From: Alphaproteobacteria bacterium
GTDB taxonomy: Bacteria > Pseudomonadota > Alphaproteobacteria > Rickettsiales > UBA8987
Length of the DNA: 14,350 nucleotides
Assembly (NCBI GenBank): GCA_023269645.1
Contig: JAHFPR010000024.1
Span: 1 to 14,350, forward strand
Direction: 5' to 3'
Both the position numbers and the translations under genes were made by a program. Within the stretch, counting starts at the first letter, position 1; each line of letters starts with the position of its first letter. Positions 1 through 6,846 of the stretch are shown here, piece after piece. The notes beneath the pieces were generated by a model. It worked only from the letters and a program-made list of their open reading frames with translations, was not told where the DNA came from and ran no database searches.

Positions 1-63
1 GGCCGGGATCCATGCCGCAACGAGTACGTGGTTAGATGGATGTCAGCCTTCGCTGGCATGACA
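1..63. repeat. Partial palindromic intergenic repeat
   Basis: The extreme left edge is non-coding and contains an imperfect hairpin at 41-63: TGTC and GCC on the left, GGC and GACA on the right, around a TTCGCT loop. CATGCC at 11-16 is also complemented by GGCATG at 55-60. Repeats carrying words such as 'GCATGACA' are common dispersed elements in alphaproteobacterial genomes, and the element at 12542-12620 has the same TGTCATGCC...TGACAG flavour. The left end may be cut by the window. This is a structural call; copy number cannot be seen here. Confidence 0.5.
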
Positions 64-79
64 AAGCTAGGTTGGCAAT

Positions 80-418
80 ATGAAGTTAACCATTTATGAC
101 GTTGATTATGCTCCTAAAGAGCTTTCTGCCCAAGTGCCTATTGAAGTGGATCTTTTAAGAATGATACCAGGATCGGATCGTCCTGATTACTGGCTGGAAA
201 AGACAAAGTTGCCACTAAAATGGTTGGATAACGATATTGAGAAAAGCATACCCCATATAATAGTTTGCGCCAGGTGGGTAGGCACAGAAATAGGGACTAA
301 TTTTAAAAAACTTCCTGTTGGAATTGCCTACATTACAGACCAGACTCTTTTAGAAGATGAAGTGCTCAGTTTTGAAAAATGTAAGTATATAGCAATAGGA
401 ACAGCCAGCGTAACTTAG
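80..418 (+). CDS. Hypothetical protein, 112 aa, AT-rich, upstream of atpG
   Basis: I do not recognise this protein. It is a small, probably soluble protein with no signal peptide, no clear membrane segment and no obvious catalytic motif. It has acidic and aromatic patches and a hydrophobic strand-like stretch IPHIIVCARWVG around residue 60. Its base composition is clearly more AT-rich than atpG, which begins nine bases after its stop. It lies where atpA would normally be the immediate neighbour of atpG, so it is probably a foreign insertion into the ATP synthase operon. The ribosome binding site is weak (AGG about eight bases upstream). The ORF has an ordinary amino-acid mix and ends cleanly just before atpG, which supports it being real. 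Confidence 0.6.
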   Translation: MKLTIYDVDYAPKELSAQVPIEVDLLRMIPGSDRPDYWLEKTKLPLKWLDNDIEKSIPHIIVCARWVGTEIGTNFKKLPVGIAYITDQTLLEDEVLSFEKCKYIAIGTASVT

Positions 419-427
419 ACAACTAAT

Positions 428-1306
428 ATGGCAAATCTAAAGAACTTAAAACTCCGGATCAAAAGCGTAAAAAATACGCAGAAGATCACCAAGGCGATGA
501 AGATGGTCGCGGCAAGCAAGCTGAAGCGCGCGGTGGAGCGCGCCCAGTCCGCGCGCCCCTACGCCGAGAAAATGGAGCGGATGCTTGCGGCACTTGCGGG
601 GAATGTTCCGGCGGAAAACGCGCCGCCGCTGCTGGTCGGCAGGAAAGAGGATAAAACGCACCTCATCATTGTCGCCACGGCGGATAAGGGCTTGTGCGGC
701 GGGTTCAATTCCTCCATCGTCAAGGGCGTGAAGGAGCAGGTAAAAACCCGCCTTGCGCAAGGGCAGGAGGTAAAGCTGCTGCTCATTGGCCGCAAGGGCT
801 ACGAGCAGATCCGCGCGCTGTACCGCGACCGCATCGTGCACCGCATCAGCACACTGGAATTCCGCCAGCCGCAATACGGCACAGCGGAGGAGGCCGCACA
901 CCACGCCATCGCAATGTTCGAGCGCGGCGAAATTGATTCCTGCACCATCATCTATAACAAATTCGTCAACGCCCTCACCCAGAAAGTGACAGTGCATCCG
1001 CTCATCCCGCAGGAACTCCCTTCCGTCAAGGAACCTTCTCATGCAGCGGAATCAGTCTATGAATACGAGCCGGAGGAAGAAGAAGTTCTGAAGCGTCTTC
1101 TGCCGCTGAATATTGCAACGCAAGCGTATCGCGCGCTGCTGGAGAATGCGGCCTCCGAGCAGGGCGCGCGGATGACAGCGATGGACAGTGCCACCCGCAA
1201 CGCCGGACAGATGATCAACAAGCTGACCCTGGTTTACAACCGCACCCGCCAGGCCACGATTACCAAGGAACTGATTGAGATTATTAGTGGTGCGGAGGCA
1301 CTCTGA
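428..1306 (+). CDS. atpG: F1 ATP synthase subunit gamma
   Basis: This is the central rotor shaft of F1, a coiled coil that turns inside the alpha3beta3 ring and couples proton flow in F0 to ATP synthesis. The 292 residues match the family's usual length. The N-terminal helix carries the hallmark pattern IKSVKNTQKITKAMKMVAAS (residues 11-30). The central Rossmann-like part contains TADKGLCGGFN (84-94). The C-terminal helix carries MTAMDSATRNA and ends in TKELIEIISGAEAL. No Shine-Dalgarno is visible before the ATG, and the first 60 or so bases are more AT-rich than the rest, so the insertion upstream may have replaced the original junction. The stop overlaps the next start by one base (TGATG). 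Confidence 0.97.
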   Translation: MANLKNLKLRIKSVKNTQKITKAMKMVAASKLKRAVERAQSARPYAEKMERMLAALAGNVPAENAPPLLVGRKEDKTHLIIVATADKGLCGGFNSSIVKGVKEQVKTRLAQGQEVKLLLIGRKGYEQIRALYRDRIVHRISTLEFRQPQYGTAEEAAHHAIAMFERGEIDSCTIIYNKFVNALTQKVTVHPLIPQELPSVKEPSHAAESVYEYEPEEEEVLKRLLPLNIATQAYRALLENAASEQGARMTAMDSATRNAGQMINKLTLVYNRTRQATITKELIEIISGAEAL

Positions 1307-2064
1307 TGGAGCCGCAGGAATATCAGATCATGGCAGCGATTGAAGACCGCCACTGGTGGTTCGCCGGAAGGCGGGAGATCGCCGGAAGCCTGCTTGCCCG
1401 GTTCCTGCCTGCCATGCCGCAGGCGGAGTGCCGCATCCTGGAAATCGGCTGCGGCACAGGAGGCAACCTGGCCATGCTGGCGAAATTCGGCCAGGTTTAC
1501 GGTATGGATCCCCAGGAAGATGCACGCGGCTATGCGCAGGCCAAGGGCATCGCGCGCGCAATCCGCGCCGGGACGCTTCCCGAAACCACCGGCTTTGAGG
1601 GCGAACAATTTGATGCGGTGGTCATGATGGATGTGCTGGAGCATATCACGGATGACAGCGCGGCACTGCGGAAGGTGCGGGGTGCGCTCACACAGGATGG
1701 CGTGTTGTTCCTGATGGTTCCCGCCTATCAGTTCCTATGGTCGCCCCATGATGTGGCACTGCATCACCATCGGCGCTACAACAGGCGTAAGCTGCAACGC
1801 GTGGTCGCGGCAAGCGGATATAAGGTCACGTACCTCAGCTATTTCAATTTCCTCCTGTTCCTCCCTGCGGTGCTGGTACGCCTTTATAAAAAGGTGAAAG
1901 GCGGAGAGAAGGCGGTGAGTGACACCGCAGGCGTACCCGCTTCCTGGCTGAATGCCATCCTCTGCCGTATCTTCAGCAGTGAACGGTACGCGCTTGGCAA
2001 CATCGCTTTGCCTTTCGGAATTTCCTTGGTATTAATCGCAACCCCCTGCGCAGAGGTGGTGTAG
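1306..2064 (+). CDS. Class I SAM-dependent methyltransferase
   Basis: A 252-residue Rossmann-fold methyltransferase of unknown substrate. Motif I is LEIGCGTGG at residues 45-53, the acidic residue ending strand 2 is D68 (GMDPQ), and the strand-4 motif is FDAVVMMDVLEH at 102-113. The N-terminal HWWFAGRREI segment is typical of a methyltransferase group often found near glycan or lipid genes. A hydrophobic stretch (about 176-195) suggests membrane association or a lipid-type substrate. The start overlaps the atpG stop by one base, with GGAGG seven bases upstream, so translation is probably coupled. It is not an ATP synthase subunit, and its place between atpG and atpD is unusual. GC content matches atpG, so it may be an older resident than the AT-rich ORF that follows. 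Confidence 0.9.
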   Translation: MEPQEYQIMAAIEDRHWWFAGRREIAGSLLARFLPAMPQAECRILEIGCGTGGNLAMLAKFGQVYGMDPQEDARGYAQAKGIARAIRAGTLPETTGFEGEQFDAVVMMDVLEHITDDSAALRKVRGALTQDGVLFLMVPAYQFLWSPHDVALHHHRRYNRRKLQRVVAASGYKVTYLSYFNFLLFLPAVLVRLYKKVKGGEKAVSDTAGVPASWLNAILCRIFSSERYALGNIALPFGISLVLIATPCAEVV

Positions 2065-2066
2065 GT

Positions 2067-2585
2067 ATGGTGAAGGAGCGGCCTGTAAAACTAAGCAAGG
2101 AAGAAAGAAAAATTTTCCGCTACACTTCAGGCGTGTTTATGGCCTTTAATGTCGGGGTGAATTTTTTGCTTACGTTTGCAGTGCTTCCGGGTTCAGGTAT
2201 TTTAGAAAAGGTGAATTTTGAGAATCCAAAAAATTTAGCAATTATAACGCTCGGCACCCTTGTATGGACATATCTTTTTGGTTACGTACTCGTTTCTTCA
2301 ATAATTAAGAACAGGCTCAAAGCAAAGCTATTTATACTAAACAAAAAAACTATGACGTCTGAATTAATCAAAGCGGTATATATTAGATGGGCATGGACAA
2401 CAATATTAGCATATGTAGGTACTTCCCTCCTCATTGCGTTGTTGAATTCAGCTTCCGGCGGAGGCCCCAACATTGCGGGTGTAATAATGTGGGTTACAGA
2501 GGCTTCCCTTTTTGAATACACCTGTATCTATTTTTACCGAAAGAAGTTTTTTAATCTTCAATCGGAAAAAGCATTAAAAGCATAA
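2067..2585 (+). CDS. Hypothetical integral membrane protein, 172 aa, AT-rich
   Basis: I do not recognise the family. The sequence shows four likely transmembrane helices, at about residues 19-40, 57-80, 108-127 and 136-157. The N-terminus is charged and cytosolic-looking (KLSKEERKIFRY), there is a basic loop KNRLKAK after helix 2, and the tail is charged. A GAGGTGG-like ribosome binding site precedes the ATG, which starts two bases after the methyltransferase stop. Base composition is markedly AT-rich against atpG and atpD, which suggests acquisition by transfer. It precedes atpD by 15 bases and must be co-transcribed with it unless a separate promoter exists. It is too different from the F0 subunits a, b and c to be called one of them. 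Confidence 0.75.
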   Translation: MVKERPVKLSKEERKIFRYTSGVFMAFNVGVNFLLTFAVLPGSGILEKVNFENPKNLAIITLGTLVWTYLFGYVLVSSIIKNRLKAKLFILNKKTMTSELIKAVYIRWAWTTILAYVGTSLLIALLNSASGGGPNIAGVIMWVTEASLFEYTCIYFYRKKFFNLQSEKALKA

Positions 2586-2600
2586 CCAACGGAGCGCATC

Positions 2601-4169
2601 ATGGCTGAAAAAGAAAAGAAGACCGGCAAGAAAATCTCGGCGATTAAATCCACGGTGAAGAAAATTGTGGAGAATGTCGAGAAGCATACCGGGCATCACG
2701 GGGCTTCCGCCACCGGCGTCGCCCCCGTCCGCAAGGCGAAAAAATCCGGACTCAAGGGAAAAATCACGCAGGTGATTTCTGCCGTGGTGGACGTGCGCTT
2801 CGATGGCAACGAACTGCCGCCCATCCTCTCCGCGCTAGAAACGGAGAATCATGGCCGCATACTGGTGATGGAAGTGGCGCAGCATCTCGGAGAGAATTCC
2901 GTGCGCGCCATTGCGATGGATTCCACAGATGGCCTCGTGCGTGGCCAGGAAGTGATTGCAACCGGCGAGCCGATTTCCGTGCCCGTCGGCCCCGAAACGC
3001 TGGGGCGCATTTTTGACGTAATCGGCAATGTGATTGACGAGCGCGGCGAATGCAACGCGAAGCACTATCTCCCCATCCACCGCGCCGCACCGGAATTCGT
3101 GGATCAGGCCACCGAAACGGAAATCCTGGTGACGGGCATCAAGGTGATTGACCTGCTCGCGCCCTATTCCAAAGGCGGCAAGATTGGCCTGTTCGGTGGC
3201 GCGGGCGTGGGCAAAACGGTGCTCATCATGGAGCTTATCAATAATATTGCGAAAGCGCATGGCGGCGTATCGGTGTTTGCGGGCGTGGGCGAGCGCACCC
3301 GCGAGGGCAACGACCTTTACCATGAAATGATCGAATCCGGCGTTATCAACCTCAAAGACATGAGCAAATCCAAGGTGGCACTGGTCTACGGCCAGATGAA
3401 CGAGCCGCCCGGAGCGCGCGCGCGTGTGGCACTCAGCGGGCTGACCCAGGCCGAATATTTCCGCGACGAGGAAGGGCAGGACGTGCTGTTCTTCGTGGAC
3501 AACATCTTCCGTTTCACCCAGGCGGGCGCAGAAGTTTCGGCACTGCTGGGGCGCATTCCCTCGGCAGTGGGCTACCAGCCAACACTCTCCACCGACATGG
3601 GCGCGCTGCAGGAGCGCATCACCTCCACCAAGAAGGGCTCCATCACCTCGGTGCAGGCGGTGTATGTGCCTGCGGACGATTTGACCGACCCGGCTCCAGC
3701 CACAACTTTTGCTCACCTTGATGCGACGACGGTGCTCAGCCGCCAGATCGCGGAACTCGGCATTTACCCGGCGGTGGATCCACTGGATTCCACCAGCCGG
3801 ATTCTTGATCCGCGCGTGGTGGGCGAGGAACATTATGCCGTGGCACGCGAAGTGCAGAAAGTGCTGCAAACCTATAAATCGCTGCAGGACATCATCGCAA
3901 TTCTCGGTATGGACGAGCTTTCGGAAGAGGACAAGCTCACCGTGGCGCGGGCGCGGAAAATCCAGCGGTTCCTCAGCCAGCCGTTCCACGTGGCGGAAAT
4001 TTTCACCGGCTCGCCGGGTGTGCTCGTTTCGCTGAAGGAAACGATTGCGGGCTTCAAGGGTATCTGCGAAGGGAAATACGACGATATTCCGGAATCGGCT
4101 TTCTACATGGTGGGAACCATCGCGGAAGCGCAGGAAAAAGCGAAGAAAATAGCGGCAAAGGCGGCTTAG
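2601..4169 (+). CDS. atpD: F1 ATP synthase subunit beta
   Basis: Catalytic subunit of F1, which makes ATP from ADP and phosphate at three alternating sites. Walker A is GGAGVGKT (residues 199-206). The catalytic glutamate lies in GERTREGNDL (E231). Walker B is in DVLFFVDNIFRFT (294-306), and the DELSEED loop is at 438-444. The core begins near residue 52 (KGKITQVISAVVDVRF). Before it comes an extension of about 50 residues rich in Lys, Ala and Gly, making 522 residues against roughly 460-480 in most bacteria. Alphaproteobacteria such as Brucella have AtpD of similar length with a comparable extension, so this is not an artefact of start choice. ACGGAGCG lies just upstream of the ATG. The stop is followed directly by the 4171-4256 hairpin repeat. 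Confidence 0.98.
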   Translation: MAEKEKKTGKKISAIKSTVKKIVENVEKHTGHHGASATGVAPVRKAKKSGLKGKITQVISAVVDVRFDGNELPPILSALETENHGRILVMEVAQHLGENSVRAIAMDSTDGLVRGQEVIATGEPISVPVGPETLGRIFDVIGNVIDERGECNAKHYLPIHRAAPEFVDQATETEILVTGIKVIDLLAPYSKGGKIGLFGGAGVGKTVLIMELINNIAKAHGGVSVFAGVGERTREGNDLYHEMIESGVINLKDMSKSKVALVYGQMNEPPGARARVALSGLTQAEYFRDEEGQDVLFFVDNIFRFTQAGAEVSALLGRIPSAVGYQPTLSTDMGALQERITSTKKGSITSVQAVYVPADDLTDPAPATTFAHLDATTVLSRQIAELGIYPAVDPLDSTSRILDPRVVGEEHYAVAREVQKVLQTYKSLQDIIAILGMDELSEEDKLTVARARKIQRFLSQPFHVAEIFTGSPGVLVSLKETIAGFKGICEGKYDDIPESAFYMVGTIAEAQEKAKKIAAKAA

Positions 4170-4170
4170 A

Positions 4171-4256
4171 AAAAGGGTGTAAGGGAATAAAGGGTTAAGG
4201 GTGTAAGTAGTGCACCATTTCCCTTACACCCTTATATCCTTAAACCCTTACACCCT
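4171..4256. repeat. Inverted repeat built of AAGGGTGT-like octamers, atpD/orf119 junction
   Basis: The left arm at 4174-4207 is a run of AGGGTGTA/AGGGAATA/AAGGGTTA-type words spaced about eight bases apart. The right arm at 4221-4256 is their inverted complement. Twelve bases at the outer end (AGGGTGTAAGGG) and eleven at the inner end pair perfectly, with a less exact middle and a loop of about 13 bases. The element fills the space between the atpD stop (4169) and the next start (4265), leaving no room for a normal Shine-Dalgarno. The same family recurs at 6847-6938, and both copies carry the 14-mer CCCTTATATCCTTA. There is no U tract, so it is not a typical intrinsic terminator. It is more likely a mobile or expanding hairpin repeat that could also shape mRNA stability. 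Confidence 0.85.
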
Positions 4257-4264
4257 GACCAACC

Positions 4265-4624
4265 ATGCCTAAGATTGACATCGCATTCGCCGTGGAGCCT
4301 TCGCAAGGTGTTGTGTATCCATACCGCGTCCGTTTCAGTGGGAAAGCGGAGGATGTGGATGCGCTCATCGAGGGCGCGCGCGATGCGGGAATGCTGAATG
4401 CGGAGCGCAATTCCGCTTCCGTTGCGGTATCGGCGCACGACATTGCGAACGGGCAGGTCTGCACGGTGGTGGAAGTCGCCAGCGTGGATACCTATGAAGC
4501 CTTGCTTGCCGCGATGGAAGAATCCCACCGCGAGCTTACCTTTAATAAGCCGAGGAGCGAGCTGGTGGAAGAAGCCCTCGCCCTCACCGCCCGGCCAAAG
4601 CAACTGGCGGAGAATCAGGTTTAA
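4265..4624 (+). CDS. Hypothetical protein, 119 aa, between atpD and atpC
   Basis: I do not recognise this protein. It appears soluble, acidic and alpha/beta, with a possible N-terminal beta strand (KIDIAFAVEP), helical stretches around 28-45 and 77-90, and a helical C-terminus (SELVEEALALTAR). There is no signal peptide and no catalytic motif. Codon use is GC-rich like atpD, so it looks native rather than recently acquired. No Shine-Dalgarno is visible because the hairpin repeat ends eight bases before the ATG. Its last codons and TAA stop lie inside the left arm of another inverted repeat (4616-4678). By position it may be a lineage-specific factor linked to ATP synthase, but only the position supports that. 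Confidence 0.75.
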   Translation: MPKIDIAFAVEPSQGVVYPYRVRFSGKAEDVDALIEGARDAGMLNAERNSASVAVSAHDIANGQVCTVVEVASVDTYEALLAAMEESHRELTFNKPRSELVEEALALTARPKQLAENQV

Positions 4625-4678
4625 GGAAGATGTTTCAGGTGCCGGCAGTCCTGGGCTGAAACCTGTTCCTGAAACCTG
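4616..4678. repeat. Inverted repeat across the orf119 stop, upstream of atpC
   Basis: The 23-base arms 4616-4638 and 4656-4678 pair at 20 of 23 positions around a 17-base loop. Each arm itself contains an iterated word (CCTGAAACCTG-like on the right). The TAA stop of the preceding ORF (4622-4624) lies inside the left arm. The atpC Shine-Dalgarno (AGGAG at 4691-4695) lies outside the right arm. The design, iterated words mirrored across a short loop, matches the other hairpin repeats in this window although the sequence differs. No U tract follows, so an intrinsic terminator is unlikely. Confidence 0.75.
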
Positions 4679-4704
4679 TCACCCTATACAAGGAGTAGAA
4701 AGCA

Positions 4705-5136
4705 ATGAACACAACCAACACCCTCACCCTGGATGTCGTGACCCCGGAAGCGGTGGCCGTTTCCCGGCAGGTTCCGATGGTGGTCATTCCCGGCATGGAA
4801 GGTGATTTCGGCGTACTGCCCGGCCATTCTCCGCTGATTTCCGCCATCCGCCCCGGCATCATCAAGCTGTACGATGCGCAGGGCGCGGTGAGTGGCCGCT
4901 TCCTTGTCACCGGCGGTTTCGCGGAGGTTACGCCCGAACGCTGCACCATCCTGGCCACGGAAATCTTCGATTTCGCAAGTACCAGCAGGAAAGACTTGGA
5001 AAAACGCCTGGAAACGGTTAAACTGCTTCATACCAAGGCTAAAAACGAGCGGGAAAAGCTGCTCGCCGAAACAGAAGCGGAAGTGGTTGAAAAAGCACTC
5101 GGCATCTTCATCAGCGAGCTGGATTCCCACCACTAA
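4705..5136 (+). CDS. atpC: F1 ATP synthase subunit epsilon
   Basis: Central-stalk subunit that binds gamma and the c-ring and can inhibit ATP hydrolysis. At 143 residues it has a typical length. The N-terminal beta-sandwich shows the family pattern LDVVTPEAVA, then PGMEGDFGVLPGHSPLISAIRPG (about residues 29-51), then GGFAEV (70-75). The C-terminal part (about 93-135) is a charged helical hairpin. AGGAG at 4691-4695 lies nine bases before the ATG, a clear ribosome binding site, in contrast to the preceding ORF. It ends with tandem stops (TAATAA). In most bacteria it directly follows atpD; here an unrelated ORF and two hairpin repeats separate them. Confidence 0.95.
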   Translation: MNTTNTLTLDVVTPEAVAVSRQVPMVVIPGMEGDFGVLPGHSPLISAIRPGIIKLYDAQGAVSGRFLVTGGFAEVTPERCTILATEIFDFASTSRKDLEKRLETVKLLHTKAKNEREKLLAETEAEVVEKALGIFISELDSHH

Positions 5137-5155
5137 TAACCCTTAAGGGGTTGCG

Positions 5156-6067
5156 ATGCGCCGCCTTTCCGCATTCCTTCTGATAACGGCCATGCTGCCG
5201 CTGCTGGCGGGCTGTTTCCTGGTCGGGGATTTCGGAACCTACTGGAAAACCGGTACGGTAGATAAGCTGCTTCGGGGCACGTGGGAGGATATTGTTTCCA
5301 AAAAGGCCACCACCCTCATCAAGGAGGGAGATCACTACCGCTACAGCGAGGATGATAATCCTGCGAAAATCAAAAAAGGCGATACCACGCAGATCAAAAC
5401 CCTGAAGGCGGGTAAGGCAACTTTCCTGATGCTAAAAAGTGTCACCAGCCAGGCACTTCTGCGCTATGCCGCCACGAAAGACAGGCTTATTATCTATGCC
5501 CCCAACCCGGCGAAGCGCGCAGAATTCCTGAACACTTACGGTCGTTCCAAAAATTTCCAGGTGGGGGAACAGGGTATAAAAATTCTTACGCTGAACAAGG
5601 CGACGGTTGCCATGCTCGGCGCGCTGGCCGGGGATGACAGCTACTGGAAGGAAAACGCGATCCTCGATAAAATCAAGCCCGGCCAGAAAACCACCAAACA
5701 GAAAGCTGAAAGCACGGGCGATAACGTGCCCGATCCTTTCGCGGGCATCACCGGGCATGATGTGACAAAGGATGCCCCCAAGGATCCAGGCGTGGAGAAG
5801 CCGGATGCGGTGCAGCCACCTGCCGTTCCGAAGCCAGCATCCACCCCTGCGCCCGCTGCATCGGCAAAAGATACGCCCGCCGCGAAGGCGAAGCCAGTGA
5901 AGGCGAAATCCAAAACCAGGCCCGTAAAAGCCAAGCCCGTAAAAATGAAGGAAGAAAGCAAGGAAGGTGACACGAAAACCATGCCTCTCGCCCCCGCTGC
6001 AGATGTTCCGGATGCCGCGCCGGGTGCGGAGGATGTCAATTCTTTCCCGCCCATAAAATCGCAATAA
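5156..6067 (+). CDS. Predicted outer-membrane lipoprotein, Pro/Lys/Ala-rich tail
   Basis: The protein starts with a basic n-region, a hydrophobic core and the lipobox LAGC, with Cys20 as the likely lipidated residue. Residues after the Cys (FL) do not give an inner-membrane retention signal, so the outer membrane is the likely place. Residues 21 to about 185 form a globular domain I do not recognise. Residues from about 190 to the end are low complexity, with PKPASTPAPAA and repeated KAKPVKAK-type blocks. Such a basic, proline-rich tail could reach into the periplasm or bind peptidoglycan or other polyanions, but that is inference. The ribosome binding site AAGGGG sits in the loop of a small AACCC/GGGTT hairpin at 5138-5152. 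It may be co-transcribed with atpC, 19 bases upstream. Confidence 0.85.
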   Translation: MRRLSAFLLITAMLPLLAGCFLVGDFGTYWKTGTVDKLLRGTWEDIVSKKATTLIKEGDHYRYSEDDNPAKIKKGDTTQIKTLKAGKATFLMLKSVTSQALLRYAATKDRLIIYAPNPAKRAEFLNTYGRSKNFQVGEQGIKILTLNKATVAMLGALAGDDSYWKENAILDKIKPGQKTTKQKAESTGDNVPDPFAGITGHDVTKDAPKDPGVEKPDAVQPPAVPKPASTPAPAASAKDTPAAKAKPVKAKSKTRPVKAKPVKMKEESKEGDTKTMPLAPAADVPDAAPGAEDVNSFPPIKSQ

Positions 6068-6096
6068 GCCGAGGCGCAACAGGCCAGCGAAATCCG

Positions 6097-6846
6097 CTAT
6101 TTCTTCTCCGCCAGCAGCAGGTAATTCACCGCTACGTCGTCCGTAAGCATCCATTCGTCCCGCAGCATCCGGTATTCCATCCCGCGCAGTTCCTTCAGCG
6201 CAAGGCCGTTTGCGCGCAGTTCGGCCTCAATTTCGGAGGGCTTCAGGAATTTTTTCCAGTCATGTGTGCCCCTGGGCAACCAGCGCAGGATAACCTCCGC
6301 ACCGAATACGGCCAGCGCGTAAGCCTTCGCCGTGCGGTTGAGGGTGGAAAGCACGAACATCCCCCCCGGCTTCACCAGCGCGCAGCAGGCGCGGAGGAAC
6401 CCCGACACATCCGCCACGTGCTCCACCACTTCCATCGCCAGCACCACATCGAACTGCCCCCCTTCGGCGGCGAGTGCCTCCGCGCTGGTGTTACGGTAAT
6501 CAAGTTCCATGCCCCCTGCCCTCGCGTGGGCAGTGGCAATGCCTATATTCTTCGCGCTCGCATCAATGCCCGTCACCTTCGCGCCCAGGCGCGCCAGCGG
6601 CTCGCACAGCAGCCCGCCGCCACAGCCGATGTCGAGAATAGTGATATTAGTCAGTGGTCGGTGGTCGGTGGTCGGTGGTTCTTCCGCTACCGTCCACCGA
6701 CTGCCGACTGCCGACTTTATAAACCCGATCCGCAACGGATTGATTTTATGCAGCGGGCGGAATTTCCCGGTTTCGCTCCACCATTCCTCGGCCATAGCCT
6801 CGAATTTGGCGATTTCTTCGGGGTTGATGCTGGGGGATGTTGCCAT
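6097..6846 (-). CDS. ubiG: Ubiquinone biosynthesis O-methyltransferase, with repeat-derived insert
   Basis: UbiG carries out the two O-methylation steps of ubiquinone synthesis using SAM. The N-terminal signature is present: INPEEIAKFEAMAEEWW (residues 7-23) and FRPLHKINPLRIGFI (29-43). Motif I is LDIGCGGGLL (71-80), followed by EPLARLGA and the acidic residue in TGIDAS. MEVVEHV (138-144), PGGMFVLSTLNRT and GTHDWKKFLKP are also typical. Residues 44-65 do not resemble the family. They are encoded exactly by an inverted heptamer repeat (6649-6716) that keeps the frame open. No Shine-Dalgarno is seen, because the ATG abuts another hairpin repeat. It lies downstream of pdxH on the same strand and is convergent with the lipoprotein gene, 29 bases apart. 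Confidence 0.93.
   Translation of the reverse strand: MATSPSINPEEIAKFEAMAEEWWSETGKFRPLHKINPLRIGFIKSAVGSRWTVAEEPPTTDHRPLTNITILDIGCGGGLLCEPLARLGAKVTGIDASAKNIGIATAHARAGGMELDYRNTSAEALAAEGGQFDVVLAMEVVEHVADVSGFLRACCALVKPGGMFVLSTLNRTAKAYALAVFGAEVILRWLPRGTHDWKKFLKPSEIEAELRANGLALKELRGMEYRMLRDEWMLTDDVAVNYLLLAEKK
6649..6716. repeat. Inverted heptamer repeat inside ubiG
   Basis: On the + strand the left arm 6649-6678 iterates GTGGTCG about every seven bases. The right arm 6694-6716 iterates CCGACTG every seven bases, and its reverse complement matches the left arm except for regularly spaced transitions. The loop is 15 bases (6679-6693). The element lies wholly inside the ubiG reading frame and encodes about residues 44-65. 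Because seven is not a multiple of three, each iteration is read in a different frame. No stop arises, and the frame is kept overall. In RNA of the + sense the mismatches become G-U pairs. Confidence 0.85.

Noticed and set aside
446..1042. A 198-codon frame on the - strand opposite atpG
   Set aside because: Shadow of a highly conserved gene; composition is typical of antisense frames and no ribosome binding site is seen.
2835..3989. A 384-codon open frame on the - strand opposite atpD
   Set aside because: It lies entirely within atpD, the product is His/Arg/Ala-rich with no recognisable domain, and GC-rich codon bias explains such antisense frames.
4171..4256. Rho-independent terminator after atpD
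   Set aside because: The hairpin lacks a T tract, and atpC downstream has no obvious promoter of its own, so full termination here is unlikely.
5432..6154. A 240-codon frame on the - strand opposite the lipoprotein gene
   Set aside because: The Gly/Arg/Phe-rich product mirrors the Pro/Ala/Lys-rich low-complexity tail on the other strand; the + strand frame has a clear lipobox.
6649..6716. ubiG disrupted by the repeat (pseudogene)
   Set aside because: The frame stays open through the insert, and all conserved motifs on both sides are intact.
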